Shown: positions 23,043-34,950 of the stretch, piece after piece
How the letters are laid out: the number at the start of each line of letters is the position of its first letter
Position numbering within the stretch: position 1 is the stretch's first letter
Assembly (NCBI GenBank): GCA_018398815.1
Contig: CM031596.1
Location: 71,067,069 to 71,131,068 of the forward strand
Source: Conus ventricosus
Taxonomy: Eukaryota > Mollusca > Gastropoda > Neogastropoda > Conidae
DNA: 64,000 nt
Direction of reading: 5' to 3'
Notes under the pieces: model-generated
The model's input: the letters and a program-made list of their open reading frames with translations, nothing else
The model's database searches: none
Told to the model about the DNA's origin: nothing
Translations under genes and position numbers: made by a program

Positions 23043-23605
23043 TTGTGAAATCCTGTATTTCAGTGTTTATTATAATTTAGGAACTTCAAAATTTGACTTT
23101 CAGTATGTGCTGATTCCACAAGTTTCTCATTTATCAAAATTTGGATATTGTGACTTTCAAAATGTGCTGTTTCCGCAAGTTGATCTGTTATATGAGACTG
23201 AACTTTAAAGTGTTTGATGCAGTTACTGACTTTGTGTGCACCAACTTCAAACTTGATATTGTGGGATCATTTAAACCTGAAAAGTGAAACTTATTGAGCA
23301 ACCCCAGAAGTGAGATTTCATCCAAAGACTATAGTTGGTGAACACCTGTAAAACACTCATGTTAAAGGGGGAGTGTTCATTTTATTATGTGTTTAACCCC
23401 TTCTCCCCTTGCCCCAAATATGTCTTCCTGTAATAATTATGTGTTTACAGCAATTTTTATGCACTAAATAACTCTTGAAATTATGTCCAGAAAGCGCGAA
23501 ATGGCATAGATTTACACTCGGTTTAAAAAAAAATTTTCCCGGGGGAGCATACCCCCGGACCCCCTAGTTTCAGTGGTTTTTTTCCTCCTCCTGTTTTAAG
23601 CCCTG
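22154..23605 (+). mobile_element. CAGGG-TIR element DT3 with BED-like zinc-finger fragment
   Basis: The ends are CAGGGCTTAAAAC and GTTTTAAGCCCTG, a perfect 13-bp inverted repeat. No clean target duplication is visible. From 22360 the plus strand encodes MAERAGIVHAGRSFDESAIK, then NKWKWEWTLQKVDEE and GLAWCKLCL. After a frameshift near 22530 it continues GRGKKALDHIRSAKHVSNVK. The Cys-x2-Cys and His-x4-His spacing fits a BED-type finger of hAT-like transposons. No catalytic domain is present. A poly-A run (22206-22239) and (GT)n (23001-23040) lie inside. Confidence 0.65.
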
Positions 23606-23689
23606 GCGGATTATATGTCCTCTAGTGGTGCTAAGTCATTTCTTTAATTCTTTGTGCTGTTCATGTGTCTGTACTTCCTGTGCTCTTAG

Positions 23690-23866
23690 GTCATCTCATC
23701 AAAGACCGTATTTGCTGGAAGCGCCACCAGAGCATACTGAAGAACCTGGAGACAGGAAGGTGTATGATTACGACCATACTCACAGACATACCCATGTTGA
23801 GTCTGAGGTGCGCCGTGATGACTCGAGGCCACTGCTCAGTCGCCCTCCTCTCTTGGAAAGGGATAG
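23690..23866 (+). CDS. Gene 1, internal exon: Arg/His/Asp-rich disordered segment
   Basis: The acceptor is gctcttag before 23690. The single G completes the AG left by the previous exon (Arg). The donor is gtcagt after 23866 and again leaves AG. The 59 residues carry RKVYDYDHTHRHTH and a Pro/Leu/Arg run (SRPLLSRPPLLERDR). Phase agreement on both sides is the main support, since composition alone would be weak. Confidence 0.75.
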
Positions 23867-24231
23867 GTCAGTATTTGGTGAGGAAATGGTTTGTGTTTGA
23901 AAAAGAACAGGGCAGAGAGACAGGCATTGAAAATTGTGATATTTCAACATGCTTATGCAGTGGCATTTTCTAGCTATGAAGAGGTCGTTGCATACAATTA
24001 AAGCACTAAAGGAAACCCTGATACTACTTTTGTGTTTAATTCTAGGCATGTCTTGTTCAGCATTTCTCACACTACTTTTTCAGAATTTCATCTGCATGAG
24101 TTGACAGTAGATCTTGGTCAAAACACCTGTGATTGAACAGTTTTTTGTTCCTTTACCTATTTAGCTTTGCCCATGGTTTTTACAAATCACTTGATCACAT
24201 TTTCCATATTTGGTTACCTCATTTGTAACAG

Positions 24232-24376
24232 GCGGGATTATTCTGAAGAGCGTGGCTACAGCATGCGTGACTATGGAGACATGGAGACCAGGAGAGTGCC
24301 CAGCTATGGAGCATATGAAGAGGACAACAGACGTCTGGCTGCCAGATACAGCGATGACTATGACCGCCGCTATTGA
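24232..24376 (+). CDS. Gene 1, terminal exon and stop codon
   Basis: The exon begins after ttgtaacag and completes the split Arg codon. It encodes a Tyr/Asp/Arg-rich tail of 47 residues (YSEERGYSMRDYGD, ending DDYDRRY) and stops at TGA 24374-24376. Tyr/Arg-rich tails of this kind occur in hnRNP-type and other phase-separating nuclear proteins, but no specific family is assignable. Together the five exons give about 394 codons of C-terminal sequence with no in-frame stop. Confidence 0.8.
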
Positions 24377-24565
24377 TTGGGTCAACCCTGTATTCAGACA
24401 CAACTGACCATCACCAGTGATTGTGTTTTACCAAATTCTGTGTATTGACTCATGGGTCGTGATACCCTTCGTAGTTTTGCAGCATTGTTCATGTAGCTCT
24501 TTTTACATATTTGTTATTTGTCGATGTTCCTTCTTCTTTCATTGAAATAAATGACAAAATTCACA
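24377..24565 (+). promoter_or_regulatory. Gene 1 3' UTR with polyadenylation signal
   Basis: About 170 bases downstream of the stop there is a canonical AATAAA at 24546-24551. No further exon with fitting phase is visible after it, so the transcript probably ends within a few tens of bases. The exact cleavage site cannot be seen. Confidence 0.6.
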
Positions 24566-27500
24566 TCAGTTAGGAGGATATTGTGAGGCCAATCAACTCT
24601 GAAGGTGGAGTGTGTTATGACACTGATAACAAAATGCAAAAGTAAAAATGTATTTTGTCATTTTAGAATATCTCGAAATGTTTATGTGCACTCATCATCC
24701 ATGCTGTAACTTTCACTATGTGGGATCTTTCTGGTGTGTGTGGTTTTTGTTTGTTTTTTAATGAAACAGTTTCGTTTCAGCATTTTATCTTTACTTCCGG
24801 TTTCTGTTGAATTTAAATTTGCTTAACAAAGAATAACTTGATAAAGCACAGCATGCAGTATTTGTGTTCATCATCAGTCTTGTTTTCTCTTGTTGGTGCT
24901 GGTTTCTGTCTTTAAAATGCGCATTAGTTCATAGACAGTTGGTATTATACAGTGAGATAACTATGCATGTCTTCATGCACTCTTGCACACATTCGTACAT
25001 GCGTACACACTGTTCAGATGTCCCATATACATGCATACATTTCAAGTAGAATATTGAATAACCACTTATTGTGAGATGTTCACATGAAATTCCATTGTCT
25101 AGTTTACAGCTGTGGAAGGATAGGTGAGCTGCACATGGCTATAACAGCTCATGCTGTGAACTGCCACACTAAGAGATTTGATCGTCATTACTCATGGTAG
25201 TATAACCTGATTAATTCAATCCCTTGTAATAGAAAAAACAAAAAACAATCCTAGTTATGTGTAATGGATATCAAGTGCAGGATAGGTGTTTCTGAGGGTG
25301 GCACAAGCATCCTCTGTTCCACTTACACTACATTATCAGTACTTGAGTAACTTTCTGATTCCATTTCTCACAGTTTACAGTTTCACTTACAGGTCTCTCA
25401 AATTTGGCAGTAGCAATGCGCCTGTAACTTCTAATTCCATTTCTCATAGTTTATCAGAATGAAGAGACAATACTAGACTTTTTTTTCTTTCTATGCCTTC
25501 TGTAAAATCAATCGGTGCTATTATAAAAGTGATGCTTTATGTTACTATTTCTTCTTCATTTTGATAAATGTTTTTCACCATCAGCACAAAATAATGTTCA
25601 AAGTTTCTTGGCTAATACTAGTATGTATCAGCGTCCTCGGCTTTCACAGCAAGCTATGATGCTATGAAGCATTTTCCAGATACACTTTCTACCAATTCTA
25701 CAATTAATTGACTCCCAGTTTTCTCCACAAAACTGAAAAAAAAAATAATGCAACTAGTTTCCACTCAAAGGTAAGTGTGTCTTTGTTTGTTGTCATAATC
25801 CAACATTGGTCTCTGCTCTTTCGCAAGAGATGTGTCCTTTGTTTCCTTGCAGTTTTATTGCAGATTTTCTGGAAATTTTATGTTTTTGACCAGTGTGCTT
25901 GGTTTAAGATACTTTAGCCGATGGTGATGCACTTCAAAAAGTATGAGATCCACGATTCAGCAGAAATGTCTTGACCACCATATCTTGGGAGACTGGTCGA
26001 TGGGGTTTTGCATAGAACATAAACACCCATTGTTGCCTGGAGTGCCCAATTTTTTTCATTCTCCTGATGTCAACAAATTCCATGTCGCAGTCTTGCATGC
26101 ATTATGTTAGTGATGTACTGTATGATAAAGTGTTCATTGGACCATATCAGATTTATATTCATTATATTCATCATTTATCAAACTTTTCCAAATTGAAAAT
26201 TGAGGGGTAAATTGTTAGACCTTTCCAAATTAGAAATGAGTCTTAATGAGCTATCTGCATTTGAAATAAGGAAATAATGCAGTATCAGTATTTGGATGAG
26301 AAAACTCAGTAGCACAATATCACCTACTCAAGTCTAAATTTTTAGCGACTTTATTACATTACAATTATTCAATTTCTTTGGCTGCCTCTTTCCATAGACC
26401 AAGCTCTGTTTGATTTAGTACAGTTGGATCATCTTGTGTTGATGGTAACTCAAGGAATAGTATATCTTCTCGTGTCAAGGACAACTTGAAAGAAATTCAG
26501 AATGAACTCTTTCCACTGGGGTAGATGTTTCTGTAATCTGCCTGCCTGAAAAGGTTTTTCAATCAAGGTATCTCTTCAGCCTTGTATCTGTGTACAAAAT
26601 CAAATTGATATGTGTGTGGTTTTGACTCGGTCAAATTGAAGTCATGCTTCACATCAAAGCAATTGGTGGTTGTATAACCTATGCTGCTTCATCAGTACTG
26701 TAGACCAAATTTCAGAACAGCATAGCTCTCTGTGTTTTCCACTAATGTAACGGTGACATTTGAAACACACATTGTCATCTTTACTCTCACTGCCCTGATT
26801 AATCGTATGGATACTTTGTTGTTCACTGGAGACTCAGTATAAATCATACAAATATTTTGTGGTTTGCTGGAGATTCCAGGCACAGCAGGTATGGCATGAT
26901 GAGTCTGAAGGAAGTTGGAGTCGGGTGAGAAGTGCTAGATTTGGGAAGTTGCTGTTGGTCTCTTTTTTTTGTTGACTTGCATTCTCTGGAATCTGATTTC
27001 TTTTGCAACATACGCTTTTTAATTCTGGACTTTGGTGGTGATTGTGCATTTTTTTAGAAAATATTTTTTGTAAAAAGTGTGGCTTGCAATGAAGTCAACA
27101 TTGAAAGTTTTGACCAGAAGTCATTGCTGTCACAGGTGTGATGGGGCAAATCAAAACTTGCGGGGTGGGGGTGGGTTGTTTACGTAATTTGACACTCATT
27201 TTATGATGGACAGTGAAGATTTCTGTTCTGGCTTGAGACTACATGACATCTGTTTCATGATATATCCTATCATCAGCTGGGCTTAAAAGATAGGAGGAAT
27301 CTGCACTTTTGATCTCAAAATTTAGATATACTGCTCAGTTTCATAGATGGCTGTTGAATGAACTGACCCAGTTCCCATCATTTTGAGCCCATAGGGCTCT
27401 CAGTGACTGGATAGAAATCTGCATGGGCTGGAAAGATCCACTAGTGCTATGTACCGTTTGAGATCTAGACTACTACTGCTTGCGCAACGGTTAGTGAATC

Positions 27501-27900
27501 AACAAATTATTTGTCTCTAAATGGTCCTTTATGTTCCAAAGAAATTGGTGACCTGTTCAGTCATAACACCACCTCTGCAATTGCAAAGCTGTTGTCGTTT
27601 CCTGGCTAAAAGACTCCAGGGATCATCCGAACAGCCAAAGCACTTGAACACTATGGTACAAATGCATCAGCTAGGGATGAGAACATTACATGTGTGACCG
27701 TTTTTGATTACCCCGCCACGTGGGCAGCCACACTCCAACTTTGAGGGATTTTGGAGACTGATGGTGTTGTGCTAGGAGTGTGTCACGACTGAAGACAATT
27801 CCAGCATAACTATGCTGAACATGACTTTTGATGTGGCTTGGTGTTCTAGCCTATGTCAGTTGGTCTGACACAGCCTTAAACCAAGGTGTAGGGAGAGAGA
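24566..27900. other. Intergenic stretch, nothing recognised
   Basis: Unique AT-rich sequence without splice-supported exons or clear repeats. A weak match to the S2 SINE body (TGTGTGACCGTTTTTGATTA, then CAGCCACACTCCAACTTTGA) occurs at 27692-27750. Confidence 0.5.
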
Positions 27901-27903
27901 GAG

Positions 27904-27958
27904 AGATAATGTTGCTTATAGCCCAGCCGACCGCAAAGGGCCACATCAGGGCTGTAAG
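27904..27958 (-). repeat. Dispersed repeat family DR, 3'-end fragment
   Basis: ATGTTGCTTATAGCCCAGCC continuing to GGCCACATCAGGGCTGT is the inverse of the DR 3' end. Confidence 0.7.
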
Positions 27959-28584
27959 GTGTAGGGAAAGCTGTTCAGTCATAACATTTCTCTGCAGGCC
28001 CAGTACAAAATCATTCCGACTTTTCCCAAGATGAGCACAGCTTCCATGGTGTATTATCCATATCTGGAGGCAGGTTAATGCTGTGCTTGTCTTGTTTATT
28101 TTGGTGTGTAATTTAGGAAAGGGCATTTGTGATGAAGTAGTGAGAGCTACAGATTTTTGGTGTGCCTGCACCATTAGTGCACAAAAATTCTTAAGTGGGC
28201 ATGGTATTTTGGCAAGATATATCCATCACATATGTCTAAGTCATATTATTTCACACAACTTGTGACGAACCACTGTAAGTCTTTAGTACAACTGGAGGTC
28301 GCGGTTACAAAATGAGAAACCTTTTAAGTGGGGGGTCATTGCGTCATCGTTGTTCTTATCGCCTTACAGTATTTACTTAGGTAGTTAACAAATAAGTCTC
28401 AATAAGCATTGTTTTGTTTGTTTTAATTTGTCGCAAATGTCTCTGAAAGGGGCAATGACATCAAATGTTGTCCTTGTGCTGTTTTTGAAATGGATCTTGG
28501 ATGTGTGAATAGAGCTTCAAAATTTTTCCTGCTCATCATTGTTCTAAACAGTTTTAATGCACCAGTCCAAAATTTGTTTTGTCC

Positions 28585-28858
28585 CTTTTTTGTTGTCCAC
28601 ATTCACTGTTTTGCTTTCAGTTATCTTAGTCCATGACCATGTGTGCACATATAAAAAGTCTGAAAGCACGTAAAAGACTTGGTCACAATCTGATAGTTTT
28701 GGAGTTAACTTGTTTTCCATTTTGTAACAGTTTTGTTGTTCCCATTCACACTTTAGCTTTCAGTTATCTTGATGCATGACACTGTGTAGACATATACAGT
28801 CTGGAAGCACCCAAAAGACTTGGTAACAATCTGATTGTTTGGGAGTTAACTTGCTGTT
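28585..28858. repeat. Two-copy direct duplication of about 142 bp
   Basis: Both copies contain GCTTTCAGTTATCTT, CATGAC, then AAAAGACTTGGT and CAATCTGAT and GGAGTTAACTTG, at about 80% identity. No gene is associated. Confidence 0.8.
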
Positions 28859-29049
28859 GACTTCTATAGTTTCTTTCTATTTGATTTTTGTTTCATTGGT
28901 TATTTTCCTTCTCTGCGTTCCATCACTTTTAGGTATTGCTGATTTGTAGCATTCTCCTGTTCATTCTCTAGTGCTGGTTGCGTATCTGTTTGTTTTGTGT
29001 TCCTTTTCTGGATTTGTGCCTATATTCCTGTATTGTTTAGTGCCCCTCT

Positions 29050-29480
29050 TTGTTTAATGCATCCAATCTCTTTTCCTTTTCTTCTTCATACCACTCTTCC
29101 TGTGTCATGTCTCTTTTAATGCCTTCCACTTCTCCTCTGTCGCTGTCTGTCTCTCTTCCTGTATTGCTGCATGCCTCTCTTCCAGTGTTGCTGCCTGTCT
29201 TTTTTTTTTCTTTACTTTTTCATAACTGGCTCCCTCTCTTCCTGTATTACCTTCTGCCACTCTGTGGTGCTGCCTGCCTCTCGTCCTGTATTGCTTCCTC
29301 GTCCTGTGTTCTTACTTAGCTCTTTTCATCTATTGCGGCCTGCCTCTTCCTCGTCCTGTGTTCTTACTTAGCTCTTTTCATCTATTGCGGCCTGCCTCTT
29401 CCTGGATTCTGCTTGCCTCTTCCCAACATTGCTGCCTGCCTGTCTTCCGTTGTTGCTGCCTGCTTCTCCCTGTAATGTTG
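29050..29480. repeat. CT-rich degenerate array with an exact 52-bp tandem pair
   Basis: Units of the type CTTCCTGTATTGCTGCCTGC recur irregularly. Within them 29294-29345 and 29346-29397 are near-identical 52-base copies. The open frames here are products of the array. Confidence 0.75.
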
Positions 29481-29488
29481 TCGTGCTA

Positions 29489-29489
29489 A

Positions 29490-29522
<33 letters not shown>

Positions 29523-29572
29523 GCACGCGCACACACACACACACACACGCACGCGCGCGCGCGCGCACACAC
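29489..29572. repeat. (CA)n/(CG)n alternating microsatellite
   Basis: Alternating purine-pyrimidine CA and CG dinucleotides over about 84 bases, a sequence type able to adopt Z-DNA. Confidence 0.9.
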
Positions 29573-30379
29573 TTTCTCCCTTCTTTCTGCCTGACTCCAT
29601 TTGTTTATTGCTTGCTCCCTCTCTGTATTTCTGGTTTCCTGATTCCTGTATGGATGCCTGCCTGTCTTCCTTAAGACTGAATAGCTGCCTACCCCTCTTC
29701 CTGTATGGCTTCCCCGTTTCCTCATACCTGTATGACTTCCTGCCTCTCTTCAGTCTCAAAGTCAGACCTGTGGCTGATATTATCTTCTGCATATCACACA
29801 GTTTGGAGCTGTGGGAAAACTGGTTACACCTCTGACAGATGACTCTCCAGTTCTGAATCATTTCTCATTAAATTTTCTTCCTGGCTTTCATCAGATGTTG
29901 CTTGGAGCTCCTCAACAATCCTGCAGATATTCTTTTTTTCTGTTAGGTTCTATAGTAGATTAGCTATAGAACAATGAGCTTATGAATAACGCTTTTTAGA
30001 TCAGTTACATTTACACGAGAAAAAAAAACACACTGAAAGCAGAGAACAAACATTGGACTAATTTACCTTCTGACAGATTGATTTCATGGACATAAACATA
30101 AGGAATAAAGTGATGCAAAGGGGCATTTAATAAACAAAAGCAAACTGATCTATAAAGGCAGTTAATAAGCAAAAAATAAACGGCATAAGAAAACGACAAC
30201 AAAAAATCAGATCTGGTACAACCGGCATGATGACACACTGAAAGAGCGGGTCTGTGAAATATATGCAAGCTAGTAAATGGAAGAATTAACATTTTCCTCA
30301 GTGGCAAAGTGTGGGATGCTGAAAAGGCAAAGGGGGTGCTAAAAGCAAACATTGCTTTGTCAACAAAAACACTGTACAT

Positions 30380-30534
30380 CTTCTTCTTCTGCCTATGCAG
30401 GCTGATACACCTGTGAACACTCCCTGTATAGACAGGCAAGGATTAATCCCATCTACCCAATAAAGGGAGTTGAGTTTTGTGTGTGTGACCGTTTTTTATC
30501 CGCCATTAAGGCAGCCATACTCCAACTTCGGGGA
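30380..30534 (-). mobile_element. SINE family S2, truncated copy without tRNA head
   Basis: It matches the tail half of the copy at 15373-15775 (GCAGGCTGATAC, then CACTCCCTGTATAG and CCATTAAGGCAGCCATACTC). It is flanked by ACTGTACAT/ACTGTACGT (30371 and 30535), consistent with a 5'-truncated insertion. An internal 30-base extra segment is present. Confidence 0.75.
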
Positions 30535-30937
30535 ACTGTACGTAGATGACTGTCAAACAGTAGTTGAGGCTGGATTAAAATTTTAGATCAGTTTGATGAA
30601 AATTATTTTCTTGTTATTGTGTGTGCGAGTGTGAAAAATGGGTTTGTCAGATCCTTTAGCTAAGGTGAATGTTAGTTGCTCGTCTCTAATAGTGTCTTGC
30701 CTGTTTTAGGATGCATGCATGTTACCAATGTCAGACATGATTATATTCATGTACAAAGACGACTTTGCTTAACAACTGAACGATGAAAAGTACTGTATAA
30801 AGATTTTATTTCCATCATGCATATTGCAACACTCGGGGACATTGTTTAAATGTAAGATGAACTTTTAACAACTTTAGTTGCAAAAATCTCACAAATCTTT
30901 AAAAGTTTAAGTACTACATCTGCCAAACATGAACAAA

Positions 30938-31052
30938 TGAATCACACAACGTGTTTCAAACTCTTAGGTCTTCTTCAGGCAAGAAAAACAACACTCAGGA
31001 CAACGAAAATGACGAACGAGCTATCACTTGTCTTGTCAAATTCGGTGCAAGG
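30938..31052. repeat. Short dispersed repeat with 'GGTCTTCTTCAGGCA' core, copy 2
   Basis: It is about 75-80% similar to 3520-3645. No open frame or terminal structure is seen. Confidence 0.45.
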
Positions 31053-33516
31053 TGGGCAGATATAGTACTTAAACTTTTGAAGATTACTTTTTAACAACTT
31101 TATTTTTATCGTTATTTTAGGTGCGTATTTTTCATCGTTCTCTGAAAACACAGATGTTCGTTCTTTTGTCATATATTTAAACCACAAAAAAAGTCATGAA
31201 ACGAGGCATGGATAGCTCCTGAAGTCATGATAAGAAAATCTGTTTTCTGGTTAGGATTCTTCATTGCGTTAGTTTCTTGTGTAAAATTTCATTCGGATGT
31301 GAAGCATTCTAGAATTATTGATTTGAATGGTCGAAAATATATAGAGGTGAATTCTGACACACAAAAAGATGTTATTAATTGTGTTTTCATTTTATGAAAG
31401 CTTTCATTGACCTTCTTTGTCACTTATCCTGTTATTTTTCCCCCAGTTGAATTTTGTAGTGGTGTTGAATATGGATGAATCTGTACATCATGCAGTCCTA
31501 AGATGATTTTTTTCCTTTTAATCCTGATGGGGTTTTTTTTTATGTGAACAGCATTCCCAACAAACTCGCAACTCAGCTGAATTTTCTTCTGTCAACTGTT
31601 GAGTAACTTGTCTCACAAATCCTTGCCACGTTTCTGCACTAAACTGTCTCTTTTTTTTTCTTTTTCTTTTTTTTTTTTTTTTTTTTTTTTTGAGGGAGGA
31701 GGGATATATTACATCCTTTTAGTTTTTGACAGAACAGGATCAGAGCATTGTTGGCACAGTTTTGTGTTCATTCAGACCTGTTTACCATTAGTATCTAGCT
31801 GTAATCATCCCAAACTCGGGCCATTGATTATTGTGTTTCTCTTGATGATGATAAAGGTTGGTGACAGGGGGGGGAAAAAAGAAGAATACAAACAAACAAA
31901 AAATGGTGCATTGCTGCTGTTAAAGCAGTTCGTTGTTGAGGTTTCAGATGGGAGGTGATGGAACTCGCTACAGAAGCTTGACCTTGTGGAAGTAGAACTA
32001 ACTTGCCTTCCTTCATATGAAGTTTGGACCGTGCGTGACGCAGTTGCGATTTAGTGTCTCGCGGGCTCATGATTCAGAATTTAGTTGTCACAGTAGCTTG
32101 TTTTAAAGGAAGAACAAAAAACAGAAGAAGAAGAAAAAAACTGTGGATGTTAACGATATTTTGACCAAGATAAACAGTTGAACATGTTGCTCTTGTCCTT
32201 GAAACAATCAAAAACTCCAGTCTGTCAATGTGACATGTTGCTCTTGCCCTTGAAGCAATCAAAAACTCCAGTCTGTCAATGTGACCTCATGACTGATACC
32301 AACATGCAAAGTTGAGAACTAAAGAGTTTTTTTTGTTTGTTTCTCTTTTCACTCAAATCAAATGGTCGATTCATCAATGATCTCCAGGCTCCTTAGCTAA
32401 AATGAATTGATTTGAACTATATGGAAGTCAACAAAACTTCAATGTATGCCATTTGCACAACTTTGTGTTGATCTTGGTCATGGATAGCTAAATTGTGTGA
32501 GTTATGTATATGAATTTTTCATTTATTAACGATACCAGTGTGTGCATGTATGGATATCCTGGTGTTTTATCCACACAAAAAACTTGCCCAGCTCCCAGCT
32601 TGGTGGCGTGTTTCCTGTCAAATTTGGATACAGATAGAGAAGGACACAAATAAGGATACAAATAAAAGTTGCCGATTCATTTTAGTCTTGCACGCATATG
32701 TGTCTGCATGTGTAACCGCTTCCCCATCTTTCCCACCACACCCTCCACCTCCTAACATATATATCTGTGCTTTTGACGCCCCAACCTTCTCGTTTAATAT
32801 ATCTTTGAGGTGATGGTTAAACATAAACACAAAGTCAGTCAGTAATGCTGAGACGGTAAGAGGGGACTGAAGGGTGAAGAAGAGAAAAAAGTGTGCAGTT
32901 CAGAGCAATTCGTGGATGGATAGATGAAAGAATGGCTCTTGAAAGAGGTGGGAGGAGTGGAGGGAGAGGGCAATGGGGGGGGGGGGGGGGGGGGAGAAGG
33001 TTGTGATCAGAGTGTGGGAAGGGGAGAAAAGGACTTAAAACGGTTACAGACTGACGCTGTTAACTTTACAGCAAGCAGACTCGGGGTAGGGAGGGGGAGG
33101 GCAATTACAATTGTAGATTGTCTCACTTAATGGAGCATGTGCAAAGTTTAATCGAGATTAACCTTTGAATTTTGTTTCAACAAAATTTGCATGAACTCTC
33201 CCCACCTTCTGTCACTCGCTCACACCAAGCATGCATGTACGAAAACACACAAAGAGAACAAAATTACAAATCATAACAATAATCCTTATGAATGCTAGTT
33301 TCAGCTTATCTGAAGTTGGCTTGGATTGCTGTGTTTAATGAGAGAGATATACAGCAAACATGTCTGTCTTTTACTCTTTGGTTGTGGTTCTGGCTTTGAT
33401 TACTTTGTTTTAATGTTTTGGGGTTGTTCGTTTAGGGAAAAAATGTCCCTTTAGGAGGCCTGGAATCTTCTTTTAGAGCAGTATTAGTCAGTAACATTTA
33501 GGGTCCTCTAAATTTC

Positions 33517-33554
<38 letters not shown>

Positions 33555-34950
33555 TGCATGCACACAAAACTGAAGTTTCATCCATATTCAAGTCAAATGT
33601 TATGGCATCTGTTGTACACATTGTTGTTTTCTCTTTTTTTTTCTGAATAAAGAAGTAACTAACACGGATGTGATGTTTGCTTGGTTGTACCCTGCAGAGG
33701 GTTGTGAACATGAGAAGGCGTGTGTGGCCCAGTGATCCCCTTGAGTTGAACGATATTGGCCCATAACTTTGATGGAATGCTAGTTGTTCAAAATGCTTCT
33801 AGCCAAAAAGCTGATTGATCTAAGCACATAGATTGATGCACCTGATAAAGTTGGACAAGCTGAGGGTATGGCAGACCTGTTAATGAATAAGATTTCATAT
33901 GCATGTTCGGCGAAAATATGCTGAATACGACAACATTAAAAAAGTACCAGTCTATGAAAAGTGCACAGTGATGAAAGTCTTGATCTGAAATTGCACTTGT
34001 AGAGTGTTGCCATGACTAAGGCTTTGACCTAAGAGTGACAACTCTTGCTAAGTCTGCACGCGAAATCGCATCAAGTTGTGTCTGCTTCTTTGACAATGTG
34101 CTGTGAAACATCAAAAACAAAAACAAACACACAAAATCGGCCAAAGACCATGAATATTTGCCAGTGTATGCTGGCGAATCAGTTGCGAAAGAAATTCATA
34201 TCGGAAAGAACTTATTTATATAGTTGAGGAAGATCAGGTGATTACTATCCCACCGTCCCTCCCACACCCATTTCTCACTGCTTTTACAGAAAAGTTAGAC
34301 TTTTGTACACACTGTATGTAGAAAAGACACTCATTTTTGTTGAAAAGTACACCTGTAGCACTTTTAGGATTAACAGGTCTGGTAAGGGTCCATGGTAAAT
34401 GTGACGCACCGGCCGTAATCTGTGTTCTTGCTCCCCAGGACCTTTTCTATTTTCAAGTTCCATCAGGTCTTTTTGACATTCTTTCTCTGTGTGGGCTTCC
34501 CTGAACCCATTGTATTTTCTGTTTGGTACAACCCAGTATTGGAGACTGAGAGAGCACTGTTTCTCAACATCTCTTTGGTTTGGACCTTTCCTAGAAGGGA
34601 TGTATGCAGAGGCCCACATATCCATCAGTTAGTTACACCTGCGTAGGATCGGTCAAGACATTTAACTGGCTTGCCAAGTTATCTTCGGTAGTGCTCACCT
34701 CTTTGTTCCCATGATGAAGGGGGGGGGGGGGGGGGGGGAATAGGGTGGAGTTGAACACTCCTTGCATGTCTCTTCATCCTCCCACGTCCCTCGCACCCGC
34801 CCACGTCCCTCGCACCCTCCCCAACTTAGAAGGGTCAAGGTTAGCCCTTTTGTTGGACTTCATGGTGGATTGGTGAGGGAGGACTGAAAAATGACTTTAA
34901 TATGGATTCACATTAATGAGCACATACACATAATATATGTAATATTACTG
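31053..34950. other. Gene-poor stretch with simple repeats
   Basis: It includes a T run (31644-31691), a 51-bp tandem duplication (32182-32284, ACATGTTGCTCTTG repeated with CCAGTCTGTCAATGTG), a G run (32976-32994), (CA)n (33521-33549) and a G run (34721-34738). No supported gene is seen. Confidence 0.6.

Noticed and set aside
34284..34646. Opposed 113- and 74-codon frames
   Set aside because: Neither has motifs or splice context.
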